Shown here piece by piece: positions 45,455-56,623 of a DNA stretch of 64,000 bases; position 1 is the stretch's first letter, and each line of letters begins with the position of its first letter. The position numbers and the translations under genes were made by a program. The notes under the pieces are model-generated. The model made no database searches. It was not told the DNA's origin and saw only the letters and a list, made by a program, of their open reading frames with translations. Source of the stretch: Sneathiella aquimaris (GTDB lineage: Bacteria > Pseudomonadota > Alphaproteobacteria > Sneathiellales > Sneathiellaceae); the NCBI RefSeq assembly GCF_026409565.1, contig NZ_CP112881.1:1783501-1847500 (forward strand), in the 5' to 3' direction.

Positions 45455-45837
45455 TAATTTACAGTTCTCTGTAAGGCGTTGAAAAATAAATAAAAATCAA
45501 AACGTCAATTTTTCAAATTTTCTCAAAACTGCATTTATATTTAGGGTGACGCCAGCTTGCATTTACGGCCTTGAAATTTTCGAATTTTTGAATGGACTGT
45601 AAATGGTTTTAATTTGCAGACGATACTTCCCTTATACCGCTTTAAGGATAAGAGATGGTGGCGGCCATTTTCCCCCTGATTGGTGAGGGCGCAGTTACAT
45701 TCCTTTTGAAGCAGGGGCGCAGAGAGTATTCCCTTGTCTCGATAGATCTCCTTTCTTAAAACAAGCGCCAATCGTTCATGAAACGATCGGCGCTTGTTCG
45801 TATCTGTATCATTCTACTGGGATGAAAACGGAGTGCG
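45455..45837. other. Gap after tRNA-Ser with the TRAP operon terminator
   Basis: There is no credible gene in this 383-bp stretch; a minus-strand frame at 45541-45771 lacks support. It contains the hairpin at 45761-45797. Confidence 0.45.
45761..45797 (-). terminator. Terminator after the TRAP transporter operon
   Basis: ACAAGCGCC and GGCGCTTGT arms (45761-45769 and 45789-45797), extended inward with one mismatch, are followed on the minus strand by TTGTTTTAAG. Confidence 0.65.
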
Positions 45838-47163
45838 TCATTGGAACAGATATTCAGGCAGCCATAGGGCAATCCCCGGGAAGATTACGATGATCAGTAG
45901 CCCTGATAGTTCCACCAACGTATACGGTCCGACTGACCAATAGATATCTTTCATAGTGACGCTGGGCGGCGCGACGGAGCGCAGGTAGAACAGATTAAAC
46001 CCAAACGGCGGTGTCATATATCCGATCTCCATCATGATCACAAACAGAATACCAAACCATACAGGATCAAATCCGTGCGCAGCCACCAGCGGAAGGAATA
46101 CGGGCAGGGTAATCAGCATTATGCCCACTGGATCAAGGACCATTCCTAGCAGTAGCAGAACAAACATCATGAATGCCAGCGCCCCCCATTTTCCGCCCGG
46201 TATCTGTGCGGTTAGATGAGTGATGAATTCTTCCGCGCCCATCGCGGTATACGCCATGGAATAGGCGTGAGCCGCAAAGACGATCCATGTGATGATGGTT
46301 GTCAGGCGAAAGGTTCTAAGAGACGCTTCCGAAATAATTTTCCAGGAGAGTTTGCGGTTAACCGCACTGGCAACCAATGCGCCAAAAACGCCGACTGCGG
46401 CGGCTTCGGTCACCGTTGCAAACCCACCAAAAATGGCGCCCAGCACGATGAAGATGATAAAAACCGGCAGGAAGATTGACTTCAGGGCATTTAACTTCTC
46501 CGCCCAGCTGGCCCGTTCTTCGGGCGGAAGGGACGGCCCCAGATGGGGTTGAAACCAACAGCGAATACCAATGTAGGTCGAGACAAGAGCGAAAAGCAAA
46601 AGACCCGGAAAAACGCCGGCCGCAAATAACTTGCCAACAGAAACTTCGGTGATCAGCGCATAGAGAACCATGAGGATGGACGGCGGGATCAGAATTCCCC
46701 AACCTCCGCCTGCGTTAATCGCGCCAAGCGCAAGCCGTTTATCATACCCGCGGTTCAACATCTGCGGCAGGGCAATGGTTCCCATGGTCACAACCGCGGC
46801 ACCGGAAATGCCAGACATAGCGGCAAAAATGGTACAAATTCCGACCGTACCGATTGCCAGGCCGCCACGCACACCGCCCCACCATAAATGCATCATGCGA
46901 TACAAATCATGAGCAACGCCGCTGCGTTCCAGTAGAAGCGCCATAAACACATAGAGCGGTATGGCTATCAGGGACGATGTTTCCATCAGATCCCACATTT
47001 TAGAAGCGATCAGGTAAAAGGAAATCGGGCCCTGTTCGAAATACAAAAACACAATTGACAGACCGCCCAGCACAAAGGCCAGCGGTACACCGAGCATTAT
47101 GAAAATGAATAACAATCCGAAAAAGAGGAGGGTGAGAAGCTCGATACTCAGGAAATCATACAT
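45838..47163 (-). CDS. dctM: TRAP transporter large permease (DctM)
   Basis: A 441-residue membrane protein with about 12 to 14 hydrophobic segments and typical DctM patterns (MLGVPLAFVLGGLS, GISGAAVVTMGTIALPQM, PPSILMVLYALITEVSVGKLFAAG). It forms the transport channel with DctQ. Its start overlaps the stop of dctQ, and both follow dctP on the minus strand. The family imports carboxylates and related acids using sodium or proton gradients. The substrate is not clear. Confidence 0.93.
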   Translation of the reverse strand: MYDFLSIELLTLLFFGLLFIFIMLGVPLAFVLGGLSIVFLYFEQGPISFYLIASKMWDLMETSSLIAIPLYVFMALLLERSGVAHDLYRMMHLWWGGVRGGLAIGTVGICTIFAAMSGISGAAVVTMGTIALPQMLNRGYDKRLALGAINAGGGWGILIPPSILMVLYALITEVSVGKLFAAGVFPGLLLFALVSTYIGIRCWFQPHLGPSLPPEERASWAEKLNALKSIFLPVFIIFIVLGAIFGGFATVTEAAAVGVFGALVASAVNRKLSWKIISEASLRTFRLTTIITWIVFAAHAYSMAYTAMGAEEFITHLTAQIPGGKWGALAFMMFVLLLLGMVLDPVGIMLITLPVFLPLVAAHGFDPVWFGILFVIMMEIGYMTPPFGFNLFYLRSVAPPSVTMKDIYWSVGPYTLVELSGLLIIVIFPGIALWLPEYLFQ

Positions 47164-47729
47164 TAGACGGTTTCCTTTTCGCTTGTGTCATCATCCTGCA
47201 AAGGCCCGAAAGCGCTTTCATCCACCTCAATATCCATCAGGATCATGATATCGGCGATCAATTTAACGATACCCTGCAAGGCTAATAACGCTGCCGCGAC
47301 AAAGATCATTGATTTGGAGGGCCAAAGGGGCGGTCGCCAGGTGGTTTCATAACTCACCTCAAGGCGAGAAATGCTGTCATAGGCCATGGAAAAACTTTCC
47401 GTCAGCAACACAGACAAAAACAGGAAAAACAGAAAGGAGGTGGCAATGTCGGTGATGGCTTTTTTCTTCCTGGAAAAATTGCCATAGAACAGATCCACAT
47501 TCACGTGGTCGCGGCGCGCCAACAGATAGCCGCCGCCTATAATGGCATAAACACCAAACACCATTTTGGAGGCGAGAGAAGACCAGGAAACGGGGCTTTG
47601 CGTGACATAACGCATGACCACGTCGCTGAGTAACAGAATAAATAGAATAAGTACGGCGTAGCTGGCAACGCGCCCGACCCAAGCGTTCGTTACAGTCACC
47701 GCGCGGGCAAATGCGGTTAGGGCACCCAT
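47163..47729 (-). CDS. dctQ: TRAP transporter small permease (DctQ)
   Basis: A 188-residue membrane protein with four hydrophobic helices and the DctQ pattern SWSSLASKMVFGVYAIIGGGYLLARRDHVNVDLFY. It is larger than minimal DctQ because of C-terminal acidic residues. It partners with the downstream dctM, whose start it overlaps. dctP lies about 170 bases upstream, with no strong hairpin between. Confidence 0.9.
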   Translation of the reverse strand: MGALTAFARAVTVTNAWVGRVASYAVLILFILLLSDVVMRYVTQSPVSWSSLASKMVFGVYAIIGGGYLLARRDHVNVDLFYGNFSRKKKAITDIATSFLFFLFLSVLLTESFSMAYDSISRLEVSYETTWRPPLWPSKSMIFVAAALLALQGIVKLIADIMILMDIEVDESAFGPLQDDDTSEKETV

Positions 47730-47899
47730 ATAACCCCTCCTTTTTATTGTTGCTTATGTTGCTTATCCAGCAACTTTAAAGACTTGAATTTTTAACAAAT
47801 TCCGTCACAAAAAACCGACCGGTCCCCTATGGCGCAATGGCCAAAGGGGTGGGTTGGTTTTGGGTTGGTATTGTTTGACGATACAAGGATCCACCGGTT

Positions 47900-48940
47900 T
47901 TAGATGTAACCCATTCCTTTAAGGAAACCGACTAGCATATCGGTGGCTTTGGCCGCGTTACCACCTTTTGCACTTTCCTCTTTCAAGATGGCGCCGGAGG
48001 CTTCAGAGAACTTCTTCAACACATCATCGGGGAACTGTGAAACTGCAACACTCATCTCGGCCTGACCTTTTGAAAGGGCCAGTTTTTCTTTGTATTGATA
48101 TTCGGTGGTGCGTTTCCAGAAGCGAAGGTCAACCAGATTAAAGAATTCGGCTCTTAGATCCGGTGACAAGGCATCAACGGCGCCTTGGTTCATGATCAAT
48201 GTATCCATTGCAAGGCCCATCGTTGGCTTCATATGGAATTTGGCCACTTCCCACAGGCTCATTGACATTGCGCCTTGCGCCGCACCCCAATGGGCACCGT
48301 CAACAACACCACTGGCAAGGCTTGAATACAGCTCTGGTCCTGCAATACTCTGCGTAGATGCACCAGCAGCTTCCAGGAATTTCAGGTAACTTCCAGAGGA
48401 GCGGAGTTTCAGGGTTGAGAAATCCTCAAGCGAATTAACAGGTTTAGAGACAACAAGTTCGGTCGGATAGATTTTCTCTGCCCGGCTCACGACGCCATAT
48501 TTTGCCAAATCTTCATTAAACAGCGCTTCAAAGCCCATATTTTTAAGGAAATGAGAAAATTCCCAAGGTTCTCGGAACGTACCCGGTACGCCAAGCGCTA
48601 ATCCGGCAGTCACTGCCTCGCCTTGAATATAGCCTGGTGAAATGGTGCCCATTTCAACAACACCCTTGCGAACGATGTTGAAAATTTCGCCGCCTTTGGC
48701 AAATTCACCGGCCCCAAAAAGCTGTAGTTCAAACTGGCCTTCAGTGTTTGCCTTCAGTTCGTCAGCAATCAGTTGAAGACTATCCCCAAAGGAGGAGGAG
48801 GCTTTGGGCCAATGAGATTGAACTTTCCAGGTCACTTTTTCGGCCGCAGAAGCTTTGCCGATCAATGCCGGAGCAGCGATAATCGAAGCGCCACCTGCCA
48901 ACGCATGACGACGGCTTATATGTTTGGTCTGTTGTGTCAT
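47900..48940 (-). CDS. dctP: TRAP transporter substrate-binding protein (DctP), Tat signal
   Basis: A 346-residue periplasmic binding protein. The N terminus SRRHALAGG followed by a hydrophobic stretch and ASAAE is a twin-arginine export signal, so the protein probably folds before export. The mature part has the DctP pattern with the conserved Arg in KLRSSGSYLKF, which holds a substrate carboxylate. Closest in style to TRAP systems for hydroxy acids or aromatic acids; the substrate is unknown. The Rieske oxygenase gene on the far side is divergent and could use a similar compound, which is inference. Confidence 0.9.
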   Translation of the reverse strand: MTQQTKHISRRHALAGGASIIAAPALIGKASAAEKVTWKVQSHWPKASSSFGDSLQLIADELKANTEGQFELQLFGAGEFAKGGEIFNIVRKGVVEMGTISPGYIQGEAVTAGLALGVPGTFREPWEFSHFLKNMGFEALFNEDLAKYGVVSRAEKIYPTELVVSKPVNSLEDFSTLKLRSSGSYLKFLEAAGASTQSIAGPELYSSLASGVVDGAHWGAAQGAMSMSLWEVAKFHMKPTMGLAMDTLIMNQGAVDALSPDLRAEFFNLVDLRFWKRTTEYQYKEKLALSKGQAEMSVAVSQFPDDVLKKFSEASGAILKEESAKGGNAAKATDMLVGFLKGMGYI

Positions 48941-49723
48941 GATAGTCCTCCCGATGTGCGATTGTATGGCTGCCTGTTACAACCGTTATTTTCATTTATT
49001 CTTTAACGCAGCACTTTTTCTTTCTTAAAAAAACATACGAGAAATGAAGGCCGGAAAGGGTGTGTTTTCAGTTTTTATTATGACCATCGTTTTTGGTATA
49101 TTTTTTAAAGATTATATATATAAATTGAATATTGACAAGTCGATTGGACAATCCTCATTCAGAAGCCGTTTGCCTTATTTTTATGGTCTTTCGTTTTTAT
49201 AGATCCAGGAAACAGTCCGATCATAATCTCTGGCACCATCAATTTTTGGACTGTTTTAGGAGGTCTTTTTGCGGGGCGGTCGTTTATTGTAACGCAGGCA
49301 GGGGACCTAAGTGTCCCCCGAAATTGCTTGCAAAACAGATAGCTTTCGGTCGGAAATTCTGGATTTACGATAGCAACATGCACGCCGCCTTTAGCTAAAG
49401 AAAAGCGATCCCACTTGCAGGCGGATTACGTGGGTAAGTTCTGTACCCTTTGGTAAACCCAATATAACTGTGTCCGCTTTGATGAAAAAAATGAGAAATA
49501 TGCGCGAGAAATTTGTTTCTGTTTTCATTGCGTGGATTTCATATATGTGGTTGTTTTTGATCGCTTTTTTACCTGTCAGAAATATTTTTGACGATCAATG
49601 TCTTTTAATTTTCCAAAAATAGAGAAATCGAATTCTAACGTTTTCTAAGACATGAAATATGATATATAGTAAGCAAGCTAAGTATTTTTCTGGCATAAAA
49701 ACATTAACAACAAGAGTTAGAAA
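48941..49723. other. 783-bp intergenic region between dctP and the Rieske gene
   Basis: No credible gene; frames at 49132-49398 and 49159-49383 are unsupported. It is AT-rich near 49080-49140 and 49540-49700. It must hold both divergent promoters. I see no regulator gene adjacent. Confidence 0.45.
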
Positions 49724-50851
49724 ATGACCACACTATTAAGCGATAATGACGTTATTGATAGGATCTTCCAGCATATTGATAACAAGACGACGGATTTAGG
49801 CGAAACGGTTTGGAAAGAACCCGTAGAAAACTACATGTCGCAAGAGCGGTTTGAGAAAGAAATTGAACTTTTGCGGCGGATGCCTGTTCCGTATTGTCCG
49901 TCTGCCGCTCTTCTCGATAAAGGCTCTTACATTGCGCGTAAATCAGCCGGCCGTCCCCTCCTTGTTGTAAGGGGAGAGGATGGTGTTGTTCGGGCCTTCA
50001 AAAATGCGTGCCGTCACCGTGGAATGAAACTTAAGGGGGATGAAAGTGGCTGTACCAAAGCATTTGTCTGCCCTTACCACGCCTGGACCTATGGTCTGGA
50101 TGGGGCGTTAAAGCACATTCCCGGGAATGAGGCGTTTCCTGGGATTAACAAAGAAGATCATGGTTTGGTGCCGGTTCATTCGGTGGTTGAGAAAAATGGC
50201 GTTGTTTTTGTTACGCAGGACGAGCCCATTTCTGAGGGATGCCTTGAGTCAATTCCCGACCTTTTCTCACCCGAGCAAAAGGTTTTTGAGCAAAGCACCA
50301 TGTCGGATTCTGCAAACTGGAAGCTGCTTGGTGAAACCTCCATGGAAGGGTATCATATCAAATCCCTCCATAATAAGTCCTTTTATCCATATGGCGTTGA
50401 TAATATTAATGTAATTGAAACATTTGGACGAAATTCCCGGGTGACGTTTCCGTTCCGTCGGATAGAAAAGTTGCGCGAAATACCGCGAGAGGAAAGGCGG
50501 ATCGATGGTATGGTAACCTATGTCATTCAGCTGTTCCCCAATTGTCATATTACCACTCTGTCCAGTCATTCAATATTGATCATCCTGGAACCAGTGAGCC
50601 CAAATGAGACAGAATGGGTCGTTTATCGGCTTACTAATAAACTGGGGAACGGACCGGCCAGAAGCGAAGCCGATACAAAGAAAGATGCGGACTTTGTCAA
50701 AAATGCGGGATTGGATGAAGATCGTTATGCTGCGCAATCCATTCAAGACTCTCTGGAGACCGGGGCTAATGAATTTTTGACATTTGGGCAATGTGAAAGT
50801 GCGATCGTTCATTTCCACAAACATCTGGATGATCAGATAGCGTGCCTTTAA
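49724..50851 (+). CDS. Rieske non-heme iron ring-hydroxylating oxygenase, alpha subunit
   Basis: A 375-residue oxygenase. The Rieske cluster ligands are Cys96, His98, Cys116 and His119 (CRHRG and CPYHAW). The mononuclear iron histidines are His211 and His216 (EGYHIKSLH). Such enzymes hydroxylate or demethylate aromatic and quaternary-amine substrates using an electron-transfer partner. No reductase or ferredoxin gene is adjacent, so the partner is elsewhere. The substrate is unknown. The start has only a weak ribosome site. It is divergent from the TRAP operon. Confidence 0.88.
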   Translation: MTTLLSDNDVIDRIFQHIDNKTTDLGETVWKEPVENYMSQERFEKEIELLRRMPVPYCPSAALLDKGSYIARKSAGRPLLVVRGEDGVVRAFKNACRHRGMKLKGDESGCTKAFVCPYHAWTYGLDGALKHIPGNEAFPGINKEDHGLVPVHSVVEKNGVVFVTQDEPISEGCLESIPDLFSPEQKVFEQSTMSDSANWKLLGETSMEGYHIKSLHNKSFYPYGVDNINVIETFGRNSRVTFPFRRIEKLREIPREERRIDGMVTYVIQLFPNCHITTLSSHSILIILEPVSPNETEWVVYRLTNKLGNGPARSEADTKKDADFVKNAGLDEDRYAAQSIQDSLETGANEFLTFGQCESAIVHFHKHLDDQIACL

Positions 50852-51079
50852 TCCTGTAGGTTAAAGGGTCTGATCCTTATAAGATGTTTCCTTTCGGATC
50901 CTTTACGCCTTTGAGTGTTGGCGCTTCAAACCGACTGACTTTTGGGGAATGGCGCGCGCTCCATACGACAGCTTGCCGTTGGAGGGCGAGGCCTGCCTCT
51001 ATTGACATTTATTGGCCGTATATTCAGTATATTCAATAATATTTGATAATTTTGTGCGCGTGTCAGTTGGGACCATAGA

Positions 51080-53453
51080 ATGTCGAAGCCCTCCTTAAGC
51101 GAGGCTCTTGCTCTCAGACTGATGGTCGTCTCGATATTGACAACCCTTACAATAGGCGGTTTATAGCGTTTACGATAACTATAATGAACTTATTGACAGC
51201 ATTCGGCAAAATTATATCAGCCAGCAGAAACACTTCATAAGAAACATTGTTGAAAGTTCCGAACGGGTAATCAATGCACATATTGCCAAGGCACAGAAAA
51301 GGAGTGTCGCGGCGACTGCGTCAGAGATCCAAACAGAGGCGTTACAGGAACTTGCTCATATTCGATATACGGGGAATGGGTATGTATTTGCAGCGACTTG
51401 GGATGGAGAGTCCCTTGCTGGTCCCGCTAAAGGTAGGAATGTTTTAGGCGCAAAAGATGTCAATGGTATCTTGGTTGTTCAGGAACTCATCAGGATTTCA
51501 AAGAACGGAGGTGGATATTTTACGTACCATATTCCGCCTTCAACAGGGGCTGAGCCGATCGAGAAATTCAGTTATGTCGTTGGGATACCAGAATGGCAGT
51601 GGTATATCGGGGCCGGTTTTGATCTCCTTGAACTAGAGGCGCAAGTGGCCGCTTTGCAGAAAAAAAGCAGGCAGGATCGCAACTTTGTCCTTATTCTTGT
51701 TTTTTGCGTCATTGCTGTTCTGATCCTTGCGATTTTTCTATCCACCCGAACAGAAATCGGCAGAATTCGAAAAAATTATTTGCGGTTCATGGATTATTTC
51801 GAAAACGCGGACCCTCAAAATTCTAAAATCGATACTGCGAGCATGCGGTTTGTAGAGTTTGAGGAAATTGCAACCGCCGCAAACGAGATGGTTGAGAGGC
51901 GCCTTCAAGCTGAAGAAGCGCTCCACGAAAGTCAAGCGCGGCTGTCCCATCACTTTCAAAATACCCCTCTTGGCAGTATTTCTTTTGATACAGACTTTCG
52001 TGTCACTGAATGGAACGTTGCCGCAAAAACCATTTTCGGGTTTTCTGCCGATGAAGTCGTTGGCAGATATGTGTCAGACATTCTTCTTCCTCCAACCGCC
52101 AAAGAAGATGTTGGTCAGATCTGGCAACTTTTACTTGAAAACAAAGGTGGGACCCGATCGACAAACGAAAATATCACCAAAGATGGGCGCATCATCTTGT
52201 GTGATTGGTATAACACATCAATATTGGGAAAAAGTGGCAAGGTGATCGGCGTCATGTCCCTTGTTCAAGACATCACAGAACGAAGATTGCTTGAAGAACA
52301 GGTCAACCGTTCCCAAAAACTGGAAGCTGTTGGACAGCTGACAGGCGGTATCGCGCATGATTTTAATAATCTGATGGCGATCATGATGGGCAATCTTGAA
52401 TTGGTGTTAGAACAGCTGGGCCCGGATACCCCGTTACGCAAGAATATCAAAAATGCATTACAGGCTGTGGCGCGCGGATCGACCTTGACCAGACAACTGC
52501 TCTCATTCTCGCGGCAGCAGATATTATCTCCTGCTGATACGGACATCCAGCAACTGGTTGAGGACACACTTAACTTGTTGGAAAGAACGTTAGGGGAGGA
52601 TATTCAGCTTATTCGCCATTATGATGGTAAAAAAATATTTGTGAATATTGACGGTGATATTTTCAGCAATGCTCTTGTAAATTTGGCCTTGAATGCGCGA
52701 GATGCCATGCCTGACGGCGGCACACTGACCGTCCGTTTGACCACCCTTCACGTTACCGAGGGAACGGTAGGGCTGAACAATGAGCCGATCTGCGGATCTT
52801 TCGCACTGATTACTGTTGCTGATACCGGTTACGGGATGAGTAAGGAGGTCTTGGGGCAGGTTCTTGAACCCTTCTTTACGACGAAAGAAGTGGGCAAAGG
52901 AAGCGGGTTGGGATTGAGTATGGCCTACGGTTTTGTGACTCAATCGGACGGATATCTGGACATTACCAGTACGGAAGGAGAGGGGACAACAATATCAATC
53001 TACCTTCCCTTATCTGATAGTAAACCGGCGGTTCAGGAAAAAGACGTTACACCAATACCAGAGCTGACAACGGGTAAGACCATCCTTCTGGTGGAAGATG
53101 ACCAACATGTAAGAGAGACAACATCGGTAACCCTGATCGATCTTGGCTATACGGTATTGGAGGCAATGGACGGCGCTTCCGCGTTGGCCATGCTTGAACA
53201 CAGAGCAAGCGATATTGATCTGGTCTTAAGTGATGTGATCATGCCGAATGGAATGAGCGGTATTGATCTGGCCAAACAAATTGCTGTTGATTACCGCCCT
53301 TTAAAAATTCTTCTGACTTCTGGCTATCCGGATAAAATTGCCGATCAACATGAAATCAGCACATTAGACATTCAATTGCTTGCAAAGCCCTTCACAAGGG
53401 CACAACTTGTCGCGGCGATTAACAGTGTATCGTCTGAAGATCTAACTGCTTGA
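51080..53453 (+). pseudogene. Cache-PAS hybrid histidine kinase with an apparent one-base frameshift
   Basis: A hybrid sensor kinase interrupted near its 5' end. Reading from ATG 51080 gives a signal-anchor helix ending in TIGGL and then a TAG at 51164-51166. The long frame continues in phase from about 51156, with coherent sequence SVYDNYNELIDSIRQNY, then a single Cache domain, a second membrane helix, PAS, HisKA (GGIAHDFNNLM), HATPase and a C-terminal receiver (LVLSDVIMPN). Removing one T from the TTT at 51160-51162 would restore a full-length protein of about 790 residues. From the internal TTG at 51471 only about 660 residues without the first helix could be made. It may be a real mutation, phase variation or a base error. 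Confidence 0.75.
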
Positions 53454-54161
53454 GAAACGGCTCTCACTAACTTCAGCGCACAACGATCCGAATTTTTGAT
53501 TAAAATACCGCCCCCCAAAGACGCCCCACAAAATATGCTCCATTTTACCGATCCATCATGGGGGCTTTACAGTTTGTGTGCAAGCAACCAAGGGGGACTG
53601 GTTTTCCTTCTGATTTAGGGAATAGGCCATAAAACCAACATGTTTGTGATTGTTTTTTTATGATGAATGATAGGCAAGCCTCATAGGCTTCAATCCCGTG
53701 TTTTAACGATCATATTCAGAGATTTCTCGAGTTTCCAACGCCGCCATCAGGACCCAGACAGGCAATGGTGCCCCACGCTGATTTGGTCAAATCATGTTCT
53801 CTCTTCTGAGGGATGTGCTAATGATCGGAAAATCAGGAGCAAAGAAGGCGCGTTTTTATTTGGATCTTTCGCTAAAAAGCAAAAAAAATTATAAGGAAAC
53901 TCTTAAAAGCAACGTGTTTGGATAAAGTCTTCGCAAGCAATGGCAAAAATCCAGTCCTTGAACATTCATGATTGTTTTGAGTGGATTAGTTCGATTGCCT
54001 GGTATTGAAGGCCGAGGGGCCATCGGTTTCAGTGTTTTTAGCGTAACGGGTTGTCAATGTAACGGGACGCGTTTGCTGTGTTGCAAGCAGCGGACTTCAA
54101 TTGTTTTCCTCTTAATCCTACATGGTGCAAGGTCGCTGGACTGATTAGAAAAATCCACCCG
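53454..54161. other. 708-bp intergenic, no gene seen
   Basis: Frames at 53667-53894 and 54078-54305 have no ribosome sites or homology. I see no RNA gene or repeat. The stretch could be a decayed gene, but I cannot name it. Confidence 0.4.
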
Positions 54162-54452
54162 CTAGTTCTGTTTGAACTCAATCTCTATGAAAACAAACTC
54201 ATAGTCATTGGCATTTATTACGTTATGCTCGACGCCTGTATCGCGAAAATATGGTACTCCCGCTGTGAGGTCGGCGATGTGTTCTTTGCCATTGAGCTCC
54301 AGTAGCTTCAACTGCCCTGAAACCATGGGGACGACAACGTAATCCATATCGTGACGATGCCAGCCTGTCTCAGCCCCGGGGGCGAAACGCCATTCTGTTA
54401 CTCGGGTACGATTGTTATCGATTTGCAGCGTTGGCTCGGCTTGTTGTGACAT
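54162..54452 (-). CDS. Small cupin-domain protein
   Basis: A 96-residue single cupin barrel. The metal-binding motif GAETGWHRHDMDYVVV contains two His residues, and DTGVEHNVIN holds the third. Cupins of this size occur as sensors or as small enzymes; the function is not known. It stands alone. The ATG has a G-rich stretch upstream. Confidence 0.78.
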   Translation of the reverse strand: MSQQAEPTLQIDNNRTRVTEWRFAPGAETGWHRHDMDYVVVPMVSGQLKLLELNGKEHIADLTAGVPYFRDTGVEHNVINANDYEFVFIEIEFKQN

Positions 54453-54828
54453 GGCGGTAACCCCCCTTTATTGTTGAAGTACAGATGCCGGATCAGGTTT
54501 CTCTTGCGAACCTCTTGGATCATTGAATTTGTTGATTAAAGTCTATTGAGAGGCACCCTTCCTGAGCGTGTTTCTTAAACAGACGATAAAGTGTCAAAGC
54601 CTTTAACTCAATTGAATGTTCTGTTGGTGCAATGCCTCCAAAGTCCTCTGTGGAATTGTTGGCTGCGCTTGAAACATGCGCGAACGTTAAATTTCCTAAA
54701 ATGATGCCACATGCTGAAAACTGACAATCGAAACCGGACCCCTTGGAAAAATAGAGTTTATGAAGGAGGGGGCGCTAAAAAAAACTACGGATAACGTTGT
54801 TTAAAATGTTGAATGCATCCCGGTTTTT
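54453..54828. other. 376-bp intergenic, no gene seen
   Basis: There is no supported gene or RNA. It likely contains the cupin promoter. Confidence 0.4.
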
Positions 54829-55377
54829 TTATTTCCCATCAGTTGCGACAGGGTAGATACCCTGTAAGTTTACACCTTTTTCCTGAACGCTCCGGCCAAA
54901 TTGTTCCAGCAAAATAGGTTCACCATAACCCAATAACCGATCGACTGTTTCTCCATCTGTCGAGAATGGCAAGACCAATCGAAGCCAGCAACGCTCTTCT
55001 TCTCCAAAAAGTGGTTTCAAAGCGTTTATGTCGCTCACATCCTGAAAAACGCATTGTGGTTCGCCAGTCTTGACAACTGAACGGTAAAAATTCATTGATT
55101 TTTGAGAACGCTCCAAGGGGGCCACTTCACTGACCCGCTTTCGCGTCAATTCAACGGAATAGGCATCGACGATGTTCGTGCCGAAAACACGATACTCAAA
55201 ATCTTCACCTTCGTTGATAACGGTGATTGCGTTTAGGAAGCCAATACCATATGCCGCATTTTTGACGTCGAAATCTTTCCAGATTGGAAACTTTTTGTCG
55301 CTTTTAAGTTCTAGCCAAAGCCCTAGAATTTTTTCAAAACGTTCACCATAGTCACACATATTGAGCTTGTTTAGCAT
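54829..55377 (-). CDS. PAS_5-like domain protein
   Basis: A 182-residue protein resembling the PAS_5 family of alphaproteobacteria, with GLWLELKSDKKFPIWKDFDV, FEYRVFGTNIVDAYS and a C-terminal domain with conserved LPFS. It has no output domain. ATG 55377 has a GAGGA site 6-7 bases upstream; the frame continues upstream to 55632 but the added part is hydrophobic and unlike the family. Its function is unknown, though PAS_5 proteins bind ligands or small molecules. Confidence 0.68.
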   Translation of the reverse strand: MLNKLNMCDYGERFEKILGLWLELKSDKKFPIWKDFDVKNAAYGIGFLNAITVINEGEDFEYRVFGTNIVDAYSVELTRKRVSEVAPLERSQKSMNFYRSVVKTGEPQCVFQDVSDINALKPLFGEEERCWLRLVLPFSTDGETVDRLLGYGEPILLEQFGRSVQEKGVNLQGIYPVATDGK

Positions 55378-55717
55378 GGCGTCCTCGTTCACCAACCGAT
55401 CAATAACTTGGTATTCTTTACAGTGGCTTGGTTTATAGACAACATACTCCTTTTTCACCAAAATATAAGATAAAACTATTTTGAGTGCGTGTTTCACGCA
55501 GTAATTGAAAAAGAATAGGAACAAAGCCCCCCAACTATTTCTAGTAAATAGAAATATTGGGCAAAGGGATTTAAGCAGGAAAAAATGGATTGAACATCTG
55601 TTTGTTAAAGCGTTATCGTATGGTATTGACACGTTAGTTGATTGGCATGAGTAATCGGGTTTGTTGATTTAGTCTGAAGACGACACGATCCAGGTCTCTA
55701 TAGCGCGCCTTGGGGTA
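55378..55717. other. 340-bp intergenic
   Basis: The long frame of the PAS_5 gene runs on into this stretch but without homology. There are no other genes or clear signals. Confidence 0.4.
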
Positions 55718-56623
55718 TCAGATTCTAAATGGGCGCCAGTTCGTCAAGATTGGCCCTGTTATGGCAAAGGTGAGCCCAATAAGGAATAAACCTGACAGGT
55801 TTTCTCCCAATAAAAAGGCGCCAAAAGCGCTCGCTGCGACTGGGGCTAATGGTACATAAATAGCGGCTTTTGAAGGGCTGAGTTGTTGCAGTCCCCAATT
55901 AAACAGAAAAAGACTAAGCGCTGCTGCAGGGCCTGCAAGATACATGATCCACAACCAGATTTCTGTTGAAAAACTGGCAATGACTGACGGGAAGCCTTCG
56001 ATAAATGAAAAGATCAGGATAAAGGTAGAGCCGGCTGTCATACCTATGATGGTCGCATGAACTATAGAATGAACCTTTAGTATTCGGGAAGAAAACGTAT
56101 TATAAATTGCGCCGCAACAGACTGCCATAAAGAACAGGATTTCTCCAGTCCAGTTGTGTATCTCTGACTGGTTCTGGAAGGCTTTTTCTCCAATCGCTAG
56201 CGAAACGCCAACGATTGATAAGGTTGCTGCAAACAGATTGATGGGGGTAAGTCGTTCCCGCCCCGCCATTGCCGCAAATAGCATCGTCATGACGGGAATG
56301 AGGGAGAATATAACCGCTCCTCTAGATGCCGGCATCTGTTCGAGTGCGGTGTTCACAAATAAATGGAAAAAGCCGAATTGTATAATTCCCAGTCCGGCCA
56401 GTACCAGAACGATTTTGGTGGGTGGTCCCGGTCGTCTGACAAACAGTAATAAGGGAAGTAGCAAAAGAACCGCAAGACCATACCGCAGAAATCCCAATGT
56501 TGCCGGAATGGCATGTTGATCCATGACAATTCGAATGGCGACAAAAGACATGCCGAGCATGATCGAAGAAGCGCTTAAAGCGATATGCGGAAGATAGGCT
56601 GTGAAACCAGGGTTGTTGTTCAA
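55718..56623 (-). CDS. DMT-superfamily (EamA) exporter
   Basis: A 301-residue protein with ten hydrophobic segments arranged as two EamA halves, with RIVMDQHAIPATLGFLRYG in the first half and PLAPVAASAFGAFLLGE in the second. Members export amino acids or other metabolites. The substrate is not deducible. The start is TTG, with a purine-rich AAGAGA site upstream; the next in-frame start would cut the first helix. Confidence 0.85.
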   Translation of the reverse strand: MNNNPGFTAYLPHIALSASSIMLGMSFVAIRIVMDQHAIPATLGFLRYGLAVLLLLPLLLFVRRPGPPTKIVLVLAGLGIIQFGFFHLFVNTALEQMPASRGAVIFSLIPVMTMLFAAMAGRERLTPINLFAATLSIVGVSLAIGEKAFQNQSEIHNWTGEILFFMAVCCGAIYNTFSSRILKVHSIVHATIIGMTAGSTFILIFSFIEGFPSVIASFSTEIWLWIMYLAGPAAALSLFLFNWGLQQLSPSKAAIYVPLAPVAASAFGAFLLGENLSGLFLIGLTFAITGPILTNWRPFRI

